Shown in pieces: positions 27,376 through 35,937 of a stretch of DNA of 64,000 bases. How positions within the stretch are numbered: position 1 is the stretch's first letter; each line of letters begins with the position of its first letter. This DNA is from Blautia liquoris (GTDB taxonomy: Bacteria > Bacillota > Clostridia > Lachnospirales > Lachnospiraceae). The notes below the pieces were generated by a model. The model had not been told where the DNA came from. It made no database searches and saw only the letters and a list, made by a program, of their open reading frames with translations. The DNA lies in assembly GCF_015159595.1 (NCBI RefSeq), contig NZ_CP063304.1, positions 1,364,001 to 1,428,000 on the forward strand, written 5' to 3'. The position numbers and the translations under genes were made by a program.

Positions 27376-27651
27376 ATGTATCTTACGATCATACAAATTA
27401 TGACTTTGATGATGCAAGCGTTCATATTGATTTCAATAATTCAGATGACAGCAGGGAATTTCAAAGAAGATAGAGCCCGAAAAAAAAGGTACAAGACTCA
27501 CAGATCAGTAATGGCGGTTTGCCCTAAATGCAACTATGGACATTTTCAAAGGTACATAATTATAAAACCCAAAACTGGAAAATGCCCATATTGCGGGGCT
27601 GACGTCAAGTATAAAAAGAAGAAATACAACGTGGGTTACAATTACCGGTAA
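27376..27651 (+). CDS. Small membrane protein with zinc ribbon
   Basis: This 91-residue product has one N-terminal hydrophobic segment (LTIIQIMTLMMQAFILISII) and a C-terminal zinc ribbon with CPKC and CPYC knuckles about 27 residues apart. ATG 27,376 follows AGAGGAGGTG. It is the second gene of the rightward early transcript. No function is recognised. Confidence 0.65.
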   Translation: MYLTIIQIMTLMMQAFILISIIQMTAGNFKEDRARKKRYKTHRSVMAVCPKCNYGHFQRYIIIKPKTGKCPYCGADVKYKKKKYNVGYNYR

Positions 27652-28256
27652 TTGTCTGGGATGGAAGTTTCTTGATGGCTTTTACCGCCAACTGCAAGTC
27701 CAAATATATCACCATTATCTTGATAGGAGATGTCGTAAAAATTGCCCCAACTAAGGTGCATTTCGATTTTATACATTTTCCGCGAGGTGGTTACAAAGAG
27801 CTCTACTTCTTTATTTCCAATAATAAAGGAGTCATCCCCGCCTTCCCAGAAGGCAAAGTAACCACCGATGGCGCTATAGGGTCCTATGACGAAAGGAGTA
27901 GTAACAGAAAGAGTCTTGTAGTCTTTTATATATTGATGTGACATTCTTAAGGTTGATTTTACATCGACCGCATCAATGGTGAGAAATCCATCGTTAAACC
28001 CCTCAGGATGATACGTAGAGGAATAATCACCAGACTCGTAAAGTCTTAAATTCAAGATTGATATGGGAAGAGCTGATTCGTTTGAAAAGGTTAGATGCAA
28101 GTAAAAAAAATTATCCAAATTATTTGAAACTTTTTTCTGTGGAGTGATGATTAATTTCATTTTTTCATTTTTATATCGGGTTACCTCGTTCTTGACAAGT
28201 ATAGTCACGGATATTGCAGATAGTAGACAGGAAGCAAAAGCAAGAAATTCATTCAT
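27642..28256 (-). CDS. Membrane-anchored hypothetical protein, opposite-strand cargo
   Basis: The 204-residue product starts at ATG 28,256 behind GGAGGTGCTTTT. One N-terminal membrane segment (EFLAFASCLLSAISVTILV) is followed by a beta-rich domain of about 180 residues with no known family. It is transcribed against the surrounding early genes and converges on the zinc-ribbon gene (10-bp overlap), so it needs its own promoter. That placement is typical of genes expressed from the lysogen. Superinfection exclusion is possible but unproven. Confidence 0.6.
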   Translation of the reverse strand: MNEFLAFASCLLSAISVTILVKNEVTRYKNEKMKLIITPQKKVSNNLDNFFYLHLTFSNESALPISILNLRLYESGDYSSTYHPEGFNDGFLTIDAVDVKSTLRMSHQYIKDYKTLSVTTPFVIGPYSAIGGYFAFWEGGDDSFIIGNKEVELFVTTSRKMYKIEMHLSWGNFYDISYQDNGDIFGLAVGGKSHQETSIPDNYR

Positions 28257-28385
28257 AAAAGCACCTCCAAGTGTGTATTGAAAGAATTCTACCATATTGC
28301 AAGATAAAGTTCAATTTAAAGGAACACATATTTGGAAAGTCGTACAAACAGTAATTCATATCAATAGAAGAAGGAGGTGAGTACA

Positions 28386-28616
28386 TTGAACGATATCAAG
28401 ATTGTTCCAAGATTTATCATTGATGGAAAATATTACACTATCGATGAAATCGGAAGAGATAAGGCACAGGAGATTGTTGTGGGACGTATGGATGCAGCGT
28501 TTGACCGCTTAGGATATGAACGGATCAAGGAGCCAGAAGATACATCCGACAGAGAGGAGAAACATGCAGGAGATCATGATATACATACGGGCGTCGATTC
28601 TGTCAGTGGAGCTTAG
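28386..28616 (+). CDS. Small hypothetical phage protein
   Basis: A frame of 76 codons starts at TTG 28,386, 8 bp after AGGAGG (28,372-28,377); a GTG at 28,377 overlaps the binding site and is less likely. The product begins LNDIKIVPRFIIDGKYYTID, and its C-terminal third is acidic. It has no recognised domain. It overlaps the next small gene. Confidence 0.5.
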   Translation: MNDIKIVPRFIIDGKYYTIDEIGRDKAQEIVVGRMDAAFDRLGYERIKEPEDTSDREEKHAGDHDIHTGVDSVSGA

Positions 28617-28794
28617 CTTTGTAGTGTTCTGCGGGATGTTTGCTTCAGGGATGGAGATGATCGAGGCAATATGTAACAGCCTGTGGGTTTATTTAATGAT
28701 TTACCTTATGACCCTGTCAGGCATTGAGGAAGGGAGAAAGATGTATGACAAGAGAAGAAAAAATCGCAGTCATCATGCAGCACATCGCAGATGA
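28564..28794 (+). CDS. Small membrane protein
   Basis: This 76-residue frame from ATG 28,564 follows GAGAGGAG. It contains two hydrophobic stretches (ASILSVELSFVVFCGMFASG and a second at about 35-55) and a basic tail. It overlaps both neighbours in other frames, typical of compact phage early regions. Function unknown. Confidence 0.5.
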   Translation: MQEIMIYIRASILSVELSFVVFCGMFASGMEMIEAICNSLWVYLMIYLMTLSGIEEGRKMYDKRRKNRSHHAAHRR

Positions 28795-28960
28795 AGTACA
28801 CGAAATACCTCGATATGAAGAACAACGATGGAAACTTACAATCGCAAATGCGTTGAAAGACATAGAAAGAGGTCCTGAGAGCAGCCACCCTCAGGACCAA
28901 AAAACTAAAACCATCACTTCTATTATAGGATACAATGAAGCATTTTACAATGGAGAATAG
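28745..28960 (+). CDS. Small hypothetical phage protein
   Basis: This 71-residue charged protein starts at ATG 28,745 after GGAAGGGAGAAAG. It is mostly helical at the N-terminus (REEKIAVIMQHIADEV). It ends 6 bp before the YqaJ gene, so it is in the early recombination operon. No family recognised. Confidence 0.5.
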   Translation: MTREEKIAVIMQHIADEVHEIPRYEEQRWKLTIANALKDIERGPESSHPQDQKTKTITSIIGYNEAFYNGE

Positions 28961-28966
28961 GGCCAT

Positions 28967-29629
28967 ATGGAAGAAATCTACACCATAATCGATACAAAAG
29001 ATCATGATGCCTGGCTGAAAGCCCGTACCTTTGGAATTGGTGGATCCGATGCCGCGGCTGTGTTGGGGCTGAATCCATACAAGACCAACACAGAACTGTA
29101 TGAGGAGAAGACAGGGCAGTGGACTCCGGAAGATATTTCGGACAAACCCTATGTCAAGTATGGCACTATGGCAGAACCGCTGATCCGGGAACTGTTTTCA
29201 TTGGATTATCCGGAATATAAAGTTGAGTATCATGAGAACAGAATATTGAGAAGTAACAAATATCCCTTTATGCAAGCTTCACTGGACGGAGAACTTACTG
29301 ATCAGGATGGCCGCCGGGGTATTTTGGAGATTAAAACCAGCAACATCAGGAACGGAAGAATGTTTGACAAATGGAAAGAGCGAATACCGGATAACTACTA
29401 CATACAGGTTTTACATTACTTACTTGTTACTGGTTATCAATTTGTAGTCCTGCGAGCCCACTTGAGAACAGACTGGGGCGGCGCAGGTCGGCAGACATCG
29501 GTCCGGCATTATTTTATCGAACGTTCAGAGGTTACGGACGATCTGGACATGCTCCTGGAAGTGGAGCAGAGGTTTTGGAACTGTGTGGAGAGCGGTAGGA
29601 AACCGCCACTGATATTACCAGAAATTTAG
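28967..29629 (+). CDS. YqaJ-family phage exonuclease
   Basis: This 220-residue nuclease of the YqaJ/lambda-exonuclease type carries the family's N-terminal GIGGSDAAAVLGLNPYK and the PD-(D/E)XK core, with an acidic residue in SLDGEL and LEIKTSN at about residues 122-128. It would resect double-stranded ends to feed the RecT annealase encoded two genes downstream. The intervening DUF1351 gene is a regular companion in Firmicute phages. Confidence 0.88.
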   Translation: MEEIYTIIDTKDHDAWLKARTFGIGGSDAAAVLGLNPYKTNTELYEEKTGQWTPEDISDKPYVKYGTMAEPLIRELFSLDYPEYKVEYHENRILRSNKYPFMQASLDGELTDQDGRRGILEIKTSNIRNGRMFDKWKERIPDNYYIQVLHYLLVTGYQFVVLRAHLRTDWGGAGRQTSVRHYFIERSEVTDDLDMLLEVEQRFWNCVESGRKPPLILPEI

Positions 29630-29638
29630 GAGGATTAT

Positions 29639-30535
29639 ATGGAACTGAGAATTATGAGTCCACAGGAAAATGACTTTATAAAAGAAATCCAGTGGAATAA
29701 TGAGGAACTGAAGCAGGAAATTACCGCAACAATGCAGGAATACAAGAGCCTGGCTTTTACAGAGGAGAATATTAAGGACGCAAAAGCAGACCGAGCAAAG
29801 CTGAACAAGCTGCGAACAGCCTTTGAGGATGAGCGTAAGAAGATCAAGAAACAGTGCATGGAACCATACACCAAGTTCGAAAAACAGGTAAAAGAAATCG
29901 TTTCATTGATAGATGAACCCATTGCTTTAATTGATTCACAGATCAAAGAAGTTGACGACCAGAAGAAAGCTCAAAAGCAGAAAGATATTGAAGAGTTGTT
30001 TGGATCCCTTGGTTTTCAAAACTTTGTTACTCTGGATAAAATATTTGACTCGAAATGGCTAAATGCATCAGTGGCGATGTCAAAGATTGAGGAGCAGATG
30101 AAGAGCCAGATGTTTCAGATCGGACATGAGCTTGAAACAATCCGGAAGCTTCCGGAATTTGCTTTTGAAGCAAAGGAGCTATATAAGAAAACACTGGACA
30201 TGAATCAGGCAATCCAGGAAGGCCAGAGGCTGGCAGAGATACAGAAACGGAAGCTTGCTTACGAGGCAGAGCAGAAAGCCAAGGAGGAAGAGCTCAAGCG
30301 TCAAACGGAACTGAGACAGAAAGAGACAGCAACACAGAAAGCTCAGGAAAAATCGAAATCGGTTACAGAATCAAAGAAAGAAGACAATTCAGAGAATTCT
30401 CCGGAGTCTCAGCAGGATCAGAAGACAGATCCAATCATGAGCATTGATTTCAGAGCATGGGGCACAAGAGAACAGCTGATGGGGATCCGTCAGTACATGT
30501 TAGATAACAACATCAAATTTGGGAAGGCGGAATAA
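29639..30535 (+). CDS. DUF1351 family protein
   Basis: This 298-residue, highly charged and largely helical protein is of the DUF1351 type regularly found between YqaJ and RecT genes. It has predicted coiled-coil stretches (KADRAKLNKLRTAFEDERKK and a Lys/Glu/Gln-rich tail). It starts 9 bp after the nuclease stop behind AGGAGG. It probably assists recombination, but its biochemical role is not defined. Confidence 0.75.
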   Translation: MELRIMSPQENDFIKEIQWNNEELKQEITATMQEYKSLAFTEENIKDAKADRAKLNKLRTAFEDERKKIKKQCMEPYTKFEKQVKEIVSLIDEPIALIDSQIKEVDDQKKAQKQKDIEELFGSLGFQNFVTLDKIFDSKWLNASVAMSKIEEQMKSQMFQIGHELETIRKLPEFAFEAKELYKKTLDMNQAIQEGQRLAEIQKRKLAYEAEQKAKEEELKRQTELRQKETATQKAQEKSKSVTESKKEDNSENSPESQQDQKTDPIMSIDFRAWGTREQLMGIRQYMLDNNIKFGKAE

Positions 30536-30538
30536 GAC

Positions 30539-31516
30539 ATGGCAGTACAGAACAGTTTAGCAAAGAAGAAGCAGCAGAAGACAGGAATGGCAACATACCT
30601 AACACAGGATGCGGTCAAAAGACAGATAAATAGCATCGTAGGTGGAAAAAATGGAGCACGTTTCATCTCCAGTATTGTATCAGCAGTACAGACGACACCA
30701 ACGTTGCAGGAGTGTACGAACCCCAGTATCTTATCGGCGGCGCTTCTGGGAGAGGCATTAAATCTTTCCCCTTCCCCACAGCTGGGGCAATTCTACATGG
30801 TGCCATACAATAACCGCAAAACCGGGCAGAAGGAAGCACAGTTTCAACTTGGATATAAAGGGTATCTGCAATTGGCCGAGAGATCCGGATACTACAAGAA
30901 GCTGAATGTTCTGGAAATCAAAGATGGAGAGCTGATCCGGTATGATCCCCTGGAAGAAGAAATTGAGGTGGATCTGATCGAGGATGATGTGGTTCGTGAG
31001 GAAATGCCAACTATCGGATACTATGCGATGTTCGAGTATGCGAACGGGTTTCGAAAGACGATGTACTGGTCAAAGAAAAAGATGCTGGCACATGCGGACC
31101 GCTACAGCCAGGCATTCCACCTAAACGCCGTAGAGAACAGCAATCCAAAGCGCAGCAGGGTTTCCTTTGAAGATTTCGAGAACGGGAATTTTCCAAAAGG
31201 TGATGAATGGAAGTATTCATCGTTCTGGTACCAGGACTTTGATGGAATGGCAAAGAAAACGATGTTGAGACAATTGATCAGTAAATGGGGCATTATGAGT
31301 ATTGATCTCCAGAACGCATTTGAAAAGGACATGGCAGTGATCAAAGATGATGGACAACCTGATTACGTCGATAACGAACCACAGGATGATGATGTGGTAG
31401 AAGATCAGGAATACAAAGAATCACAGCCACAGGAAGCACAGAAACAGCCCGAACAGACACCTCAGGAAAAAGATCAGGGGCAGCAGATGAGCATGGAAGA
31501 CGCATTCTTTAATTGA
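30539..31516 (+). CDS. recT: RecT single-strand annealing protein
   Basis: The 325-residue RecT-family recombinase promotes annealing of single strands during phage replication and repair. Conserved RecT features are visible: SILSAALLGEALNLSPSPQ, the core FQLGYKGYLQLAERSGYY, and the acidic Gln-rich C-terminal tail. With YqaJ and RusA it forms a complete recombination module. Confidence 0.92.
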   Translation: MAVQNSLAKKKQQKTGMATYLTQDAVKRQINSIVGGKNGARFISSIVSAVQTTPTLQECTNPSILSAALLGEALNLSPSPQLGQFYMVPYNNRKTGQKEAQFQLGYKGYLQLAERSGYYKKLNVLEIKDGELIRYDPLEEEIEVDLIEDDVVREEMPTIGYYAMFEYANGFRKTMYWSKKKMLAHADRYSQAFHLNAVENSNPKRSRVSFEDFENGNFPKGDEWKYSSFWYQDFDGMAKKTMLRQLISKWGIMSIDLQNAFEKDMAVIKDDGQPDYVDNEPQDDDVVEDQEYKESQPQEAQKQPEQTPQEKDQGQQMSMEDAFFN

Positions 31517-31619
31517 TTCAGACTCGTAATTGATCTATTAAGATCATTCTTTATATATCATGGAAAATAAACTTATGTCTGCCGGATCACGAGTGCCGGC
31601 AGACGGAAAGGACAAGACA

Positions 31620-32051
31620 ATGGGAAGCATTATATTTAAAGTCCCGGGAAAGCCTCAGGGCAAGGCCAGGGCAAGAACTGGATACAATCCAAAGGTTGGT
31701 AAGGTAACATCGTATACACCTGGTAAGACGGTTTTGTATGAGAATTACATAAAGGCCTGCTATATGCAGACAACAGATGTAATGTTTGATCACGAGGAAC
31801 CTCTTTCAGTATGTATCAATGCATGCTTTGAGCCTACCAAGAGTACATCAAAAAAGCAGCGTAAAAGAATGTTGAATGGAGAAGTCCTTCCTACGAAGAA
31901 ACCGGATGTCGATAATATTGTAAAAGCAGTGTTGGATGCACTAAATGGATTGGCTTATAAAGATGATACTCAGGTTATAAATGTTACAGCAAATAAAATT
32001 TATGGAGAAAGGGCCTTTACAGAGGTAACGATTGTAAGCATAGAAAAGTAG
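31620..32051 (+). CDS. rusA: RusA-family Holliday-junction resolvase
   Basis: The 143-residue protein begins IIFKVPGKPQGKARAR and carries the RusA core KKPDVDNIVKAVLDALNGLAYKDD, where the aspartates bind the catalytic metal. ATG 31,620 after GGAAAGGAC is preferred to 31,560, which has no binding site. It cleaves four-way junctions made by the annealase. Confidence 0.88.
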   Translation: MGSIIFKVPGKPQGKARARTGYNPKVGKVTSYTPGKTVLYENYIKACYMQTTDVMFDHEEPLSVCINACFEPTKSTSKKQRKRMLNGEVLPTKKPDVDNIVKAVLDALNGLAYKDDTQVINVTANKIYGERAFTEVTIVSIEK

Positions 32052-32059
32052 GTGATTGT

Positions 32060-32926
32060 ATGGCAAGACCCAGGCAAAAGGGTAACCAGTACTTTTGTTT
32101 GGACGTGGACTTTTTCTCAGATAAAAAGATCAAGATATTGAAAGCACGGTATGGCGCAGATGGAATTACTCTCTACATGTACCTGCTGTGTGAGATTTAT
32201 AAAAGTGGATATTATTTAGAAATAGATCAGGATTATACGTTCATTATTTCAGACGATCTGAATATGAACTGCGATAAGGTGAAGCAGGTTTTGACATTCT
32301 TATTGGAACGGTCGATGTTTGATAAACAGCTTTTTCAGTCGGACGCTGTCTTAACCTCAGCCGGAATACAAAGACGGTATCAGCTCATGGTTAAAAGCAG
32401 GGCCATTAAAAATCCCGTCAAAATTGAAAGGTACTGGCTTCTTTCAAAAGAAGAAACGGAAACCTTTATTAAAGTGAACTCTTCTATAAATAATTCCATG
32501 AATAATGATAATTATTCTAAGAATAACGATTCAAGTTCCGAGAATAATGCCACAAAGGAAAGTAAAGGAAAAGAAAGGAAAGTAAAAGAAAAGAAACATA
32601 TAGAGACAGCTGCGCCGACCAACTTATTTAATAATCAGTCGCTCGAAGATGCCTTTCAGTTATTTATCACTTGTAGGAAGCAACATAGTCAAAAGTTGTC
32701 AGCAGAACAGATTAAGTTATTACGACAAGAATTATCATCTATGGGTGCTGATGACAAGGAAAGAATAGAAATAGCAAACAAAGCTACTGTAAGCGGATGG
32801 AAAAGCTTTTATCCTTTGAAAAATTCATCCGGAAAAAACCAGCCATCAAAAAATAATAAATTCAATAACTTTCATCAGCGAGACTATGACTATGAAAAAT
32901 TGGAGTCTCAGTTGTTGAACAAATAG
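32060..32926 (+). CDS. DUF4373 phage replication-initiation-type protein
   Basis: The 288-residue protein has the N-terminal DUF4373 winged-helix-like region (YFCLDVDFFSDKKIKILKAR, GADGITLYMYLLCEIYKSGY). An Asn/Ser/Lys-rich linker (about residues 145-180) and a smaller C-terminal domain follow. Related proteins are DnaD-like replication initiators in Listeria and clostridial phages. No helicase loader gene of the usual DnaC type follows, so host loading functions may be used. Confidence 0.75.
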   Translation: MARPRQKGNQYFCLDVDFFSDKKIKILKARYGADGITLYMYLLCEIYKSGYYLEIDQDYTFIISDDLNMNCDKVKQVLTFLLERSMFDKQLFQSDAVLTSAGIQRRYQLMVKSRAIKNPVKIERYWLLSKEETETFIKVNSSINNSMNNDNYSKNNDSSSENNATKESKGKERKVKEKKHIETAAPTNLFNNQSLEDAFQLFITCRKQHSQKLSAEQIKLLRQELSSMGADDKERIEIANKATVSGWKSFYPLKNSSGKNQPSKNNKFNNFHQRDYDYEKLESQLLNK

Positions 32927-32929
32927 GGG

Positions 32930-33499
32930 ATGCAGATAATGAAAAAAAAAGACGAGAGAAAAGAACTCGAAATGAAATGCATCAATGAGTACGAACATTG
33001 GAGAAATCTATATAGATATGGTGGGCAAGACCCCTTTTATGAAGATGGTATCAATTTAGATCTCACTCGGAATCATATTATCAGTTATAAAAGGGACATG
33101 GAAAAACTTGATTATTTTCCTGAGATCTATAACAAGGAACTTCCGCCTGAGATTGATAGCAAATATATGGCAAGGGCAGATGAGATTAGAGCGCATGCAA
33201 AAAAGTCTTTTGAGATCTATAAGGCAGATGAAAATTACCAGTTTCTTGTTAAGCACCGTAATGATATTTCAAGTGACGATGCCCGTGATATAAGATTGAC
33301 AAATGTAATTAACTATGTGGATGGACTGTTGATGTTTATCCTTAGCGATGACCTGGTGGGGATGCGTAGGCATGAACGTCCACAGATTTATCAGGAGTCA
33401 TTTATAAAATGCCGTGAAAAGTTAGAGAAACTGCTGACAGAAGAAAAGCCGGATGAACCTGAGAAACTAGGACAGCTTAGTATTTTTGATTTCATTTAG
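32930..33499 (+). CDS. Hypothetical phage protein in replication module
   Basis: This 189-residue charged protein of unknown family contains EYEHWRNLYRYGGQDPFYED near the N-terminus and ends in LGQLSIFDFI. That ending resembles the short C-terminal peptides with which phage and host proteins bind the beta sliding clamp (QLxLF type: QLSIF). A second ATG at 32,939 is also possible. Confidence 0.55.
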   Translation: MQIMKKKDERKELEMKCINEYEHWRNLYRYGGQDPFYEDGINLDLTRNHIISYKRDMEKLDYFPEIYNKELPPEIDSKYMARADEIRAHAKKSFEIYKADENYQFLVKHRNDISSDDARDIRLTNVINYVDGLLMFILSDDLVGMRRHERPQIYQESFIKCREKLEKLLTEEKPDEPEKLGQLSIFDFI

Positions 33500-33511
33500 G
33501 AGGAAAAGATT

Positions 33512-34225
33512 ATGGTTAAGAGATTAGAGAGCAAATATATTGACAGCCGAGAAGTGGCTGAAATGGTAGGAAAAGAACATAGCAAACTGATGCGGGATAT
33601 AAGGAATTACACTGATCAATTTAACCAGTCCAATATTGGATTCGTTGATTTCTTCGCTGCTTCGTCGTATACAGATGGAAAAGGTGAAGAGCGTCCGTGC
33701 TACAGGATCACGAAGAAAGGTTGTGAATTTATAGCACATAAATTGACCGGAATCAAAGGTACAGAGTTCACGGCTAAGTACATCGATCGTTTCCATGAGA
33801 TGGAGGATACAATATCGCACGGATTTGACCTCTCACAGCTATCTCCGGAGCTTCAGGCTATATTTGCCCATGACAAGAAGATTCAGCTGGTTATGGGCCA
33901 CATGGAGACACATGAGCGGCGGATTGATCACCTGGAAAATACAATGACCATTGATTATGGTCAACAGAAGGCTATCAACGACAAACATCACTGTGTAGGC
34001 ATTGAGGCAATGGGAGGCAAACGTTCCGCAGCATATAAGAACAGAAAGCTCAGAGACAGGGTATTCCGTACGATCTGGAGGGATTACAAGGATTACTTTG
34101 AGATCGCGTCGTATAAAGATACTCCTACAACTCAGTTTGATGAAGCTATTGAGTACCTGGGAACATGGGCCCCTGATACAAATCTGAAAATGGAGATATG
34201 GAAGAATAACAGGGAGGTGGCGTAA
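33512..34225 (+). CDS. Rha-family phage regulatory protein with ORF6C domain
   Basis: The 237-residue protein has an N-terminal Rha domain (IDSREVAEMVGKEHSKLMRDI, GFVDFFAASSYTDGKGE, GCEFIAHKLTG) and a C-terminal ORF6C-like domain (GQQKAINDKHH, FRTIWRDYKDYFEIASYKD). Rha/antirepressor proteins interfere with host or phage repressors. The start follows AGGAGG. It ends at the start of the next gene. Confidence 0.82.
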   Translation: MVKRLESKYIDSREVAEMVGKEHSKLMRDIRNYTDQFNQSNIGFVDFFAASSYTDGKGEERPCYRITKKGCEFIAHKLTGIKGTEFTAKYIDRFHEMEDTISHGFDLSQLSPELQAIFAHDKKIQLVMGHMETHERRIDHLENTMTIDYGQQKAINDKHHCVGIEAMGGKRSAAYKNRKLRDRVFRTIWRDYKDYFEIASYKDTPTTQFDEAIEYLGTWAPDTNLKMEIWKNNREVA

Positions 34226-34669
34226 ATGGGACGATTGATAGAATGTGATGATCAGGGCAACTGGAGATTAAAGGGCTTGCAGTGGAAAGATCTGCATGTG
34301 GGGGAAGCACTATCCGAGCACACAAGACAGAGGATATATGGTGCGTTGTGCAAGCTAAAGGATTATGAGGATACGGATCTTAGCCCGGAAGAGGTAGAAC
34401 GGTTAAATGAATGGGACGGGAGCCAGGCGGTGCAGGCAACAGTGAAATTACAGGCGGAGAAACGGAAGCATAGGTGGACTCCAGTGTCGGAGATGCTTCC
34501 ACCTGAGGACAAGATAATGCTTGTGTCTTGCAAGACGAAAAAGGGGCTCAAATCTGTTAATCGCGCTTATTATAGTGCCGGGTGTTGGCATGGGTCCGGA
34601 AGCATGAGTGGGGTTGTAGCGTGGATGCAACTACCAGATCCATATAGACCAGAGGAGGAAGAGCAATGA
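34226..34669 (+). CDS. DUF551-containing phage protein
   Basis: This 147-residue protein has a C-terminal DUF551 domain: WTPVSEMLPPEDKIMLVS opens it and VVAWMQLPDPYRPEEE closes it. These small domains are frequent in phage genomes and have no known function. It is directly adjacent to the Rha gene and overlaps the next gene by 4 bp. Confidence 0.7.
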   Translation: MGRLIECDDQGNWRLKGLQWKDLHVGEALSEHTRQRIYGALCKLKDYEDTDLSPEEVERLNEWDGSQAVQATVKLQAEKRKHRWTPVSEMLPPEDKIMLVSCKTKKGLKSVNRAYYSAGCWHGSGSMSGVVAWMQLPDPYRPEEEEQ

Positions 34670-34968
34670 AATGGATATCAACAGACGAGCGGATCCCGAA
34701 CACTGGAGAAAGAGTACTTGCAAAGATCAGGCACCATGCGTGGGTATCGGATTTTGATTCGCTTTTACCCGATGACCAAAAGGGATACCATGAGGAGTAT
34801 GTAGAAATCTGCGAGGCAGTCTTCTTAGATGGAGAATGGACCTACAGGGATGGGGATTGCGAGTATGAAGTTGTAAGTTGTACATGGAACGGCGTGGAGA
34901 TCCTGTCAGAACCAAGAGATGAAGTAATTGCATGGGTGCCTATGTGGCGTGCAACATATAACATATAA
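34666..34968 (+). CDS. DUF551-like phage protein
   Basis: The 100-residue product begins MKWISTDERIPNTGERVL and ends in VIAWVPMWRAT, so it is a second, diverged DUF551-type domain. Its ATG overlaps the previous stop, and the tandem arrangement suggests duplication. Function unknown. Confidence 0.65.
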   Translation: MKWISTDERIPNTGERVLAKIRHHAWVSDFDSLLPDDQKGYHEEYVEICEAVFLDGEWTYRDGDCEYEVVSCTWNGVEILSEPRDEVIAWVPMWRATYNI

Positions 34969-34981
34969 GGGGGATGAGCAG

Positions 34982-35260
34982 ATGACGAGTGAAGAGTTGA
35001 CAGGGATTACAAGAGAAGATGCGAAGGCATGGGTTACTAAACGATTGAATACAGGGAAGACTTATATGATCCGATCTGGATGTGCGGACACAAATGATGA
35101 CAGTAAAAGACCTATGCAGCCGCTGACATTTTATCCTAACTATGTTTTCTTTCGAGATTGCAAGAGAGGTGGGTATGAAAGCTTTACATACGGGGAGTTA
35201 CTCGGAATATTGTCAGGGACATCAGGAGGCGACTATGGAAGCAATAAAAATGGAAAATGA
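34982..35260 (+). CDS. Small hypothetical phage protein
   Basis: This 92-residue product starts at ATG 34,982, shortly after AAGGGGGATGAG. It contains TGKTYMIRSGCADTNDDSK and ends in a Gly/Asn-rich tail. It overlaps the start of the late regulator. No family recognised. Confidence 0.5.
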   Translation: MTSEELTGITREDAKAWVTKRLNTGKTYMIRSGCADTNDDSKRPMQPLTFYPNYVFFRDCKRGGYESFTYGELLGILSGTSGGDYGSNKNGK

Positions 35261-35672
35261 CAGGAAAAAGGAGTATTTGAAATCTTATCAGAAATCAGTT
35301 AGGGAAGAACAGAGAATCAAAAATGAAATAGAGCAGTTGCGGTTAGATAAAATGTGCCCATCAGTCATCCTGGACGATATGCCGCACAGTCATAACCAGA
35401 CAGATCTTTCAGCGTATGCAGCGCACCTTGATGATCTGCTGTGGGACCTGCAGTGCAAGTTAGAGGACAAGGCGAGCATCAGGAGAGAGATCAACTCAAA
35501 GATTAGTTCAATGGGTTGCGAGGCAGAGAAGAGTGTTTTGTGGTGGAGGTATATCAAAGGACTAAAATGGGGAGAGATCGCAAAGGAAATGCACTACAGA
35601 GAGAAATCAGTGCTTAAAATACACGGGAAAGCTCTGATTAACTTTCCATTAAACAAAGTGGATACTAAATGA
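35235..35672 (+). CDS. ArpU-like late transcription regulator
   Basis: This 145-residue protein has an N-terminal coiled-coil region and a C-terminal sigma-70 region-4-like helix-turn-helix (VLWWRYIKGLKWGEIAKEMH, then YREKSVLKIHGKAL). This is the pattern of ArpU/DUF1492 regulators that switch on phage late genes. ATG 35,235 follows CAGGAGGC. It is the last gene before the packaging module, the normal position of such an activator. Confidence 0.8.
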   Translation: MEAIKMENDRKKEYLKSYQKSVREEQRIKNEIEQLRLDKMCPSVILDDMPHSHNQTDLSAYAAHLDDLLWDLQCKLEDKASIRREINSKISSMGCEAEKSVLWWRYIKGLKWGEIAKEMHYREKSVLKIHGKALINFPLNKVDTK

Positions 35673-35700
35673 TACTATGAGATGTGCTATAGTATAAGCT
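35661..35700 (+). promoter_or_regulatory. Possible late promoter with 10-bp phased repeats
   Basis: GATACTAAAT, GATACTATGA, GATGTGCTAT and AGTATAAGCT follow each other in exact 10-bp steps at the end of the late-regulator gene. The last two contain a -10-like TATAGTAT. Repeats on one helix face upstream of a -10 box fit an activator-dependent late promoter. Confidence 0.4.
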
Positions 35701-35769
35701 GAGAACAATTAAAAGAAGAGTTCTCAAACTGATTCACATATATGAAATCTCTTAAACATTTTATCTCGG

Positions 35770-35854
35770 CTGCCAGGGGTCAGATCTTGGTAGCTGATTG
35801 CTCCGCTTATATGCGGAGGTACCTCCCCATTTTTTTATCTTTAGCATCTGGCAG
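35770..35854 (+). other. Structured non-coding segment
   Basis: CTGCCAG (35,770-35,776) and CTGGCAG (35,848-35,854) close an 85-nt fold that contains the hairpin CTCCGC-TTATAT-GCGGAG, the palindrome GGAGGTACCTCC and a T-run. It lies in a 265-bp gap without a convincing gene between the late regulator and the cargo gene, and may be a terminator-rich small RNA. Confidence 0.4.
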
Positions 35855-35937
35855 ACATTACGCGCTGCTGGGTGCTTTTTAATGTTGATTATTGGTAGAT
35901 TGTGGGATATAATCAAAGAAAAAGTGGGAGGAAGATT

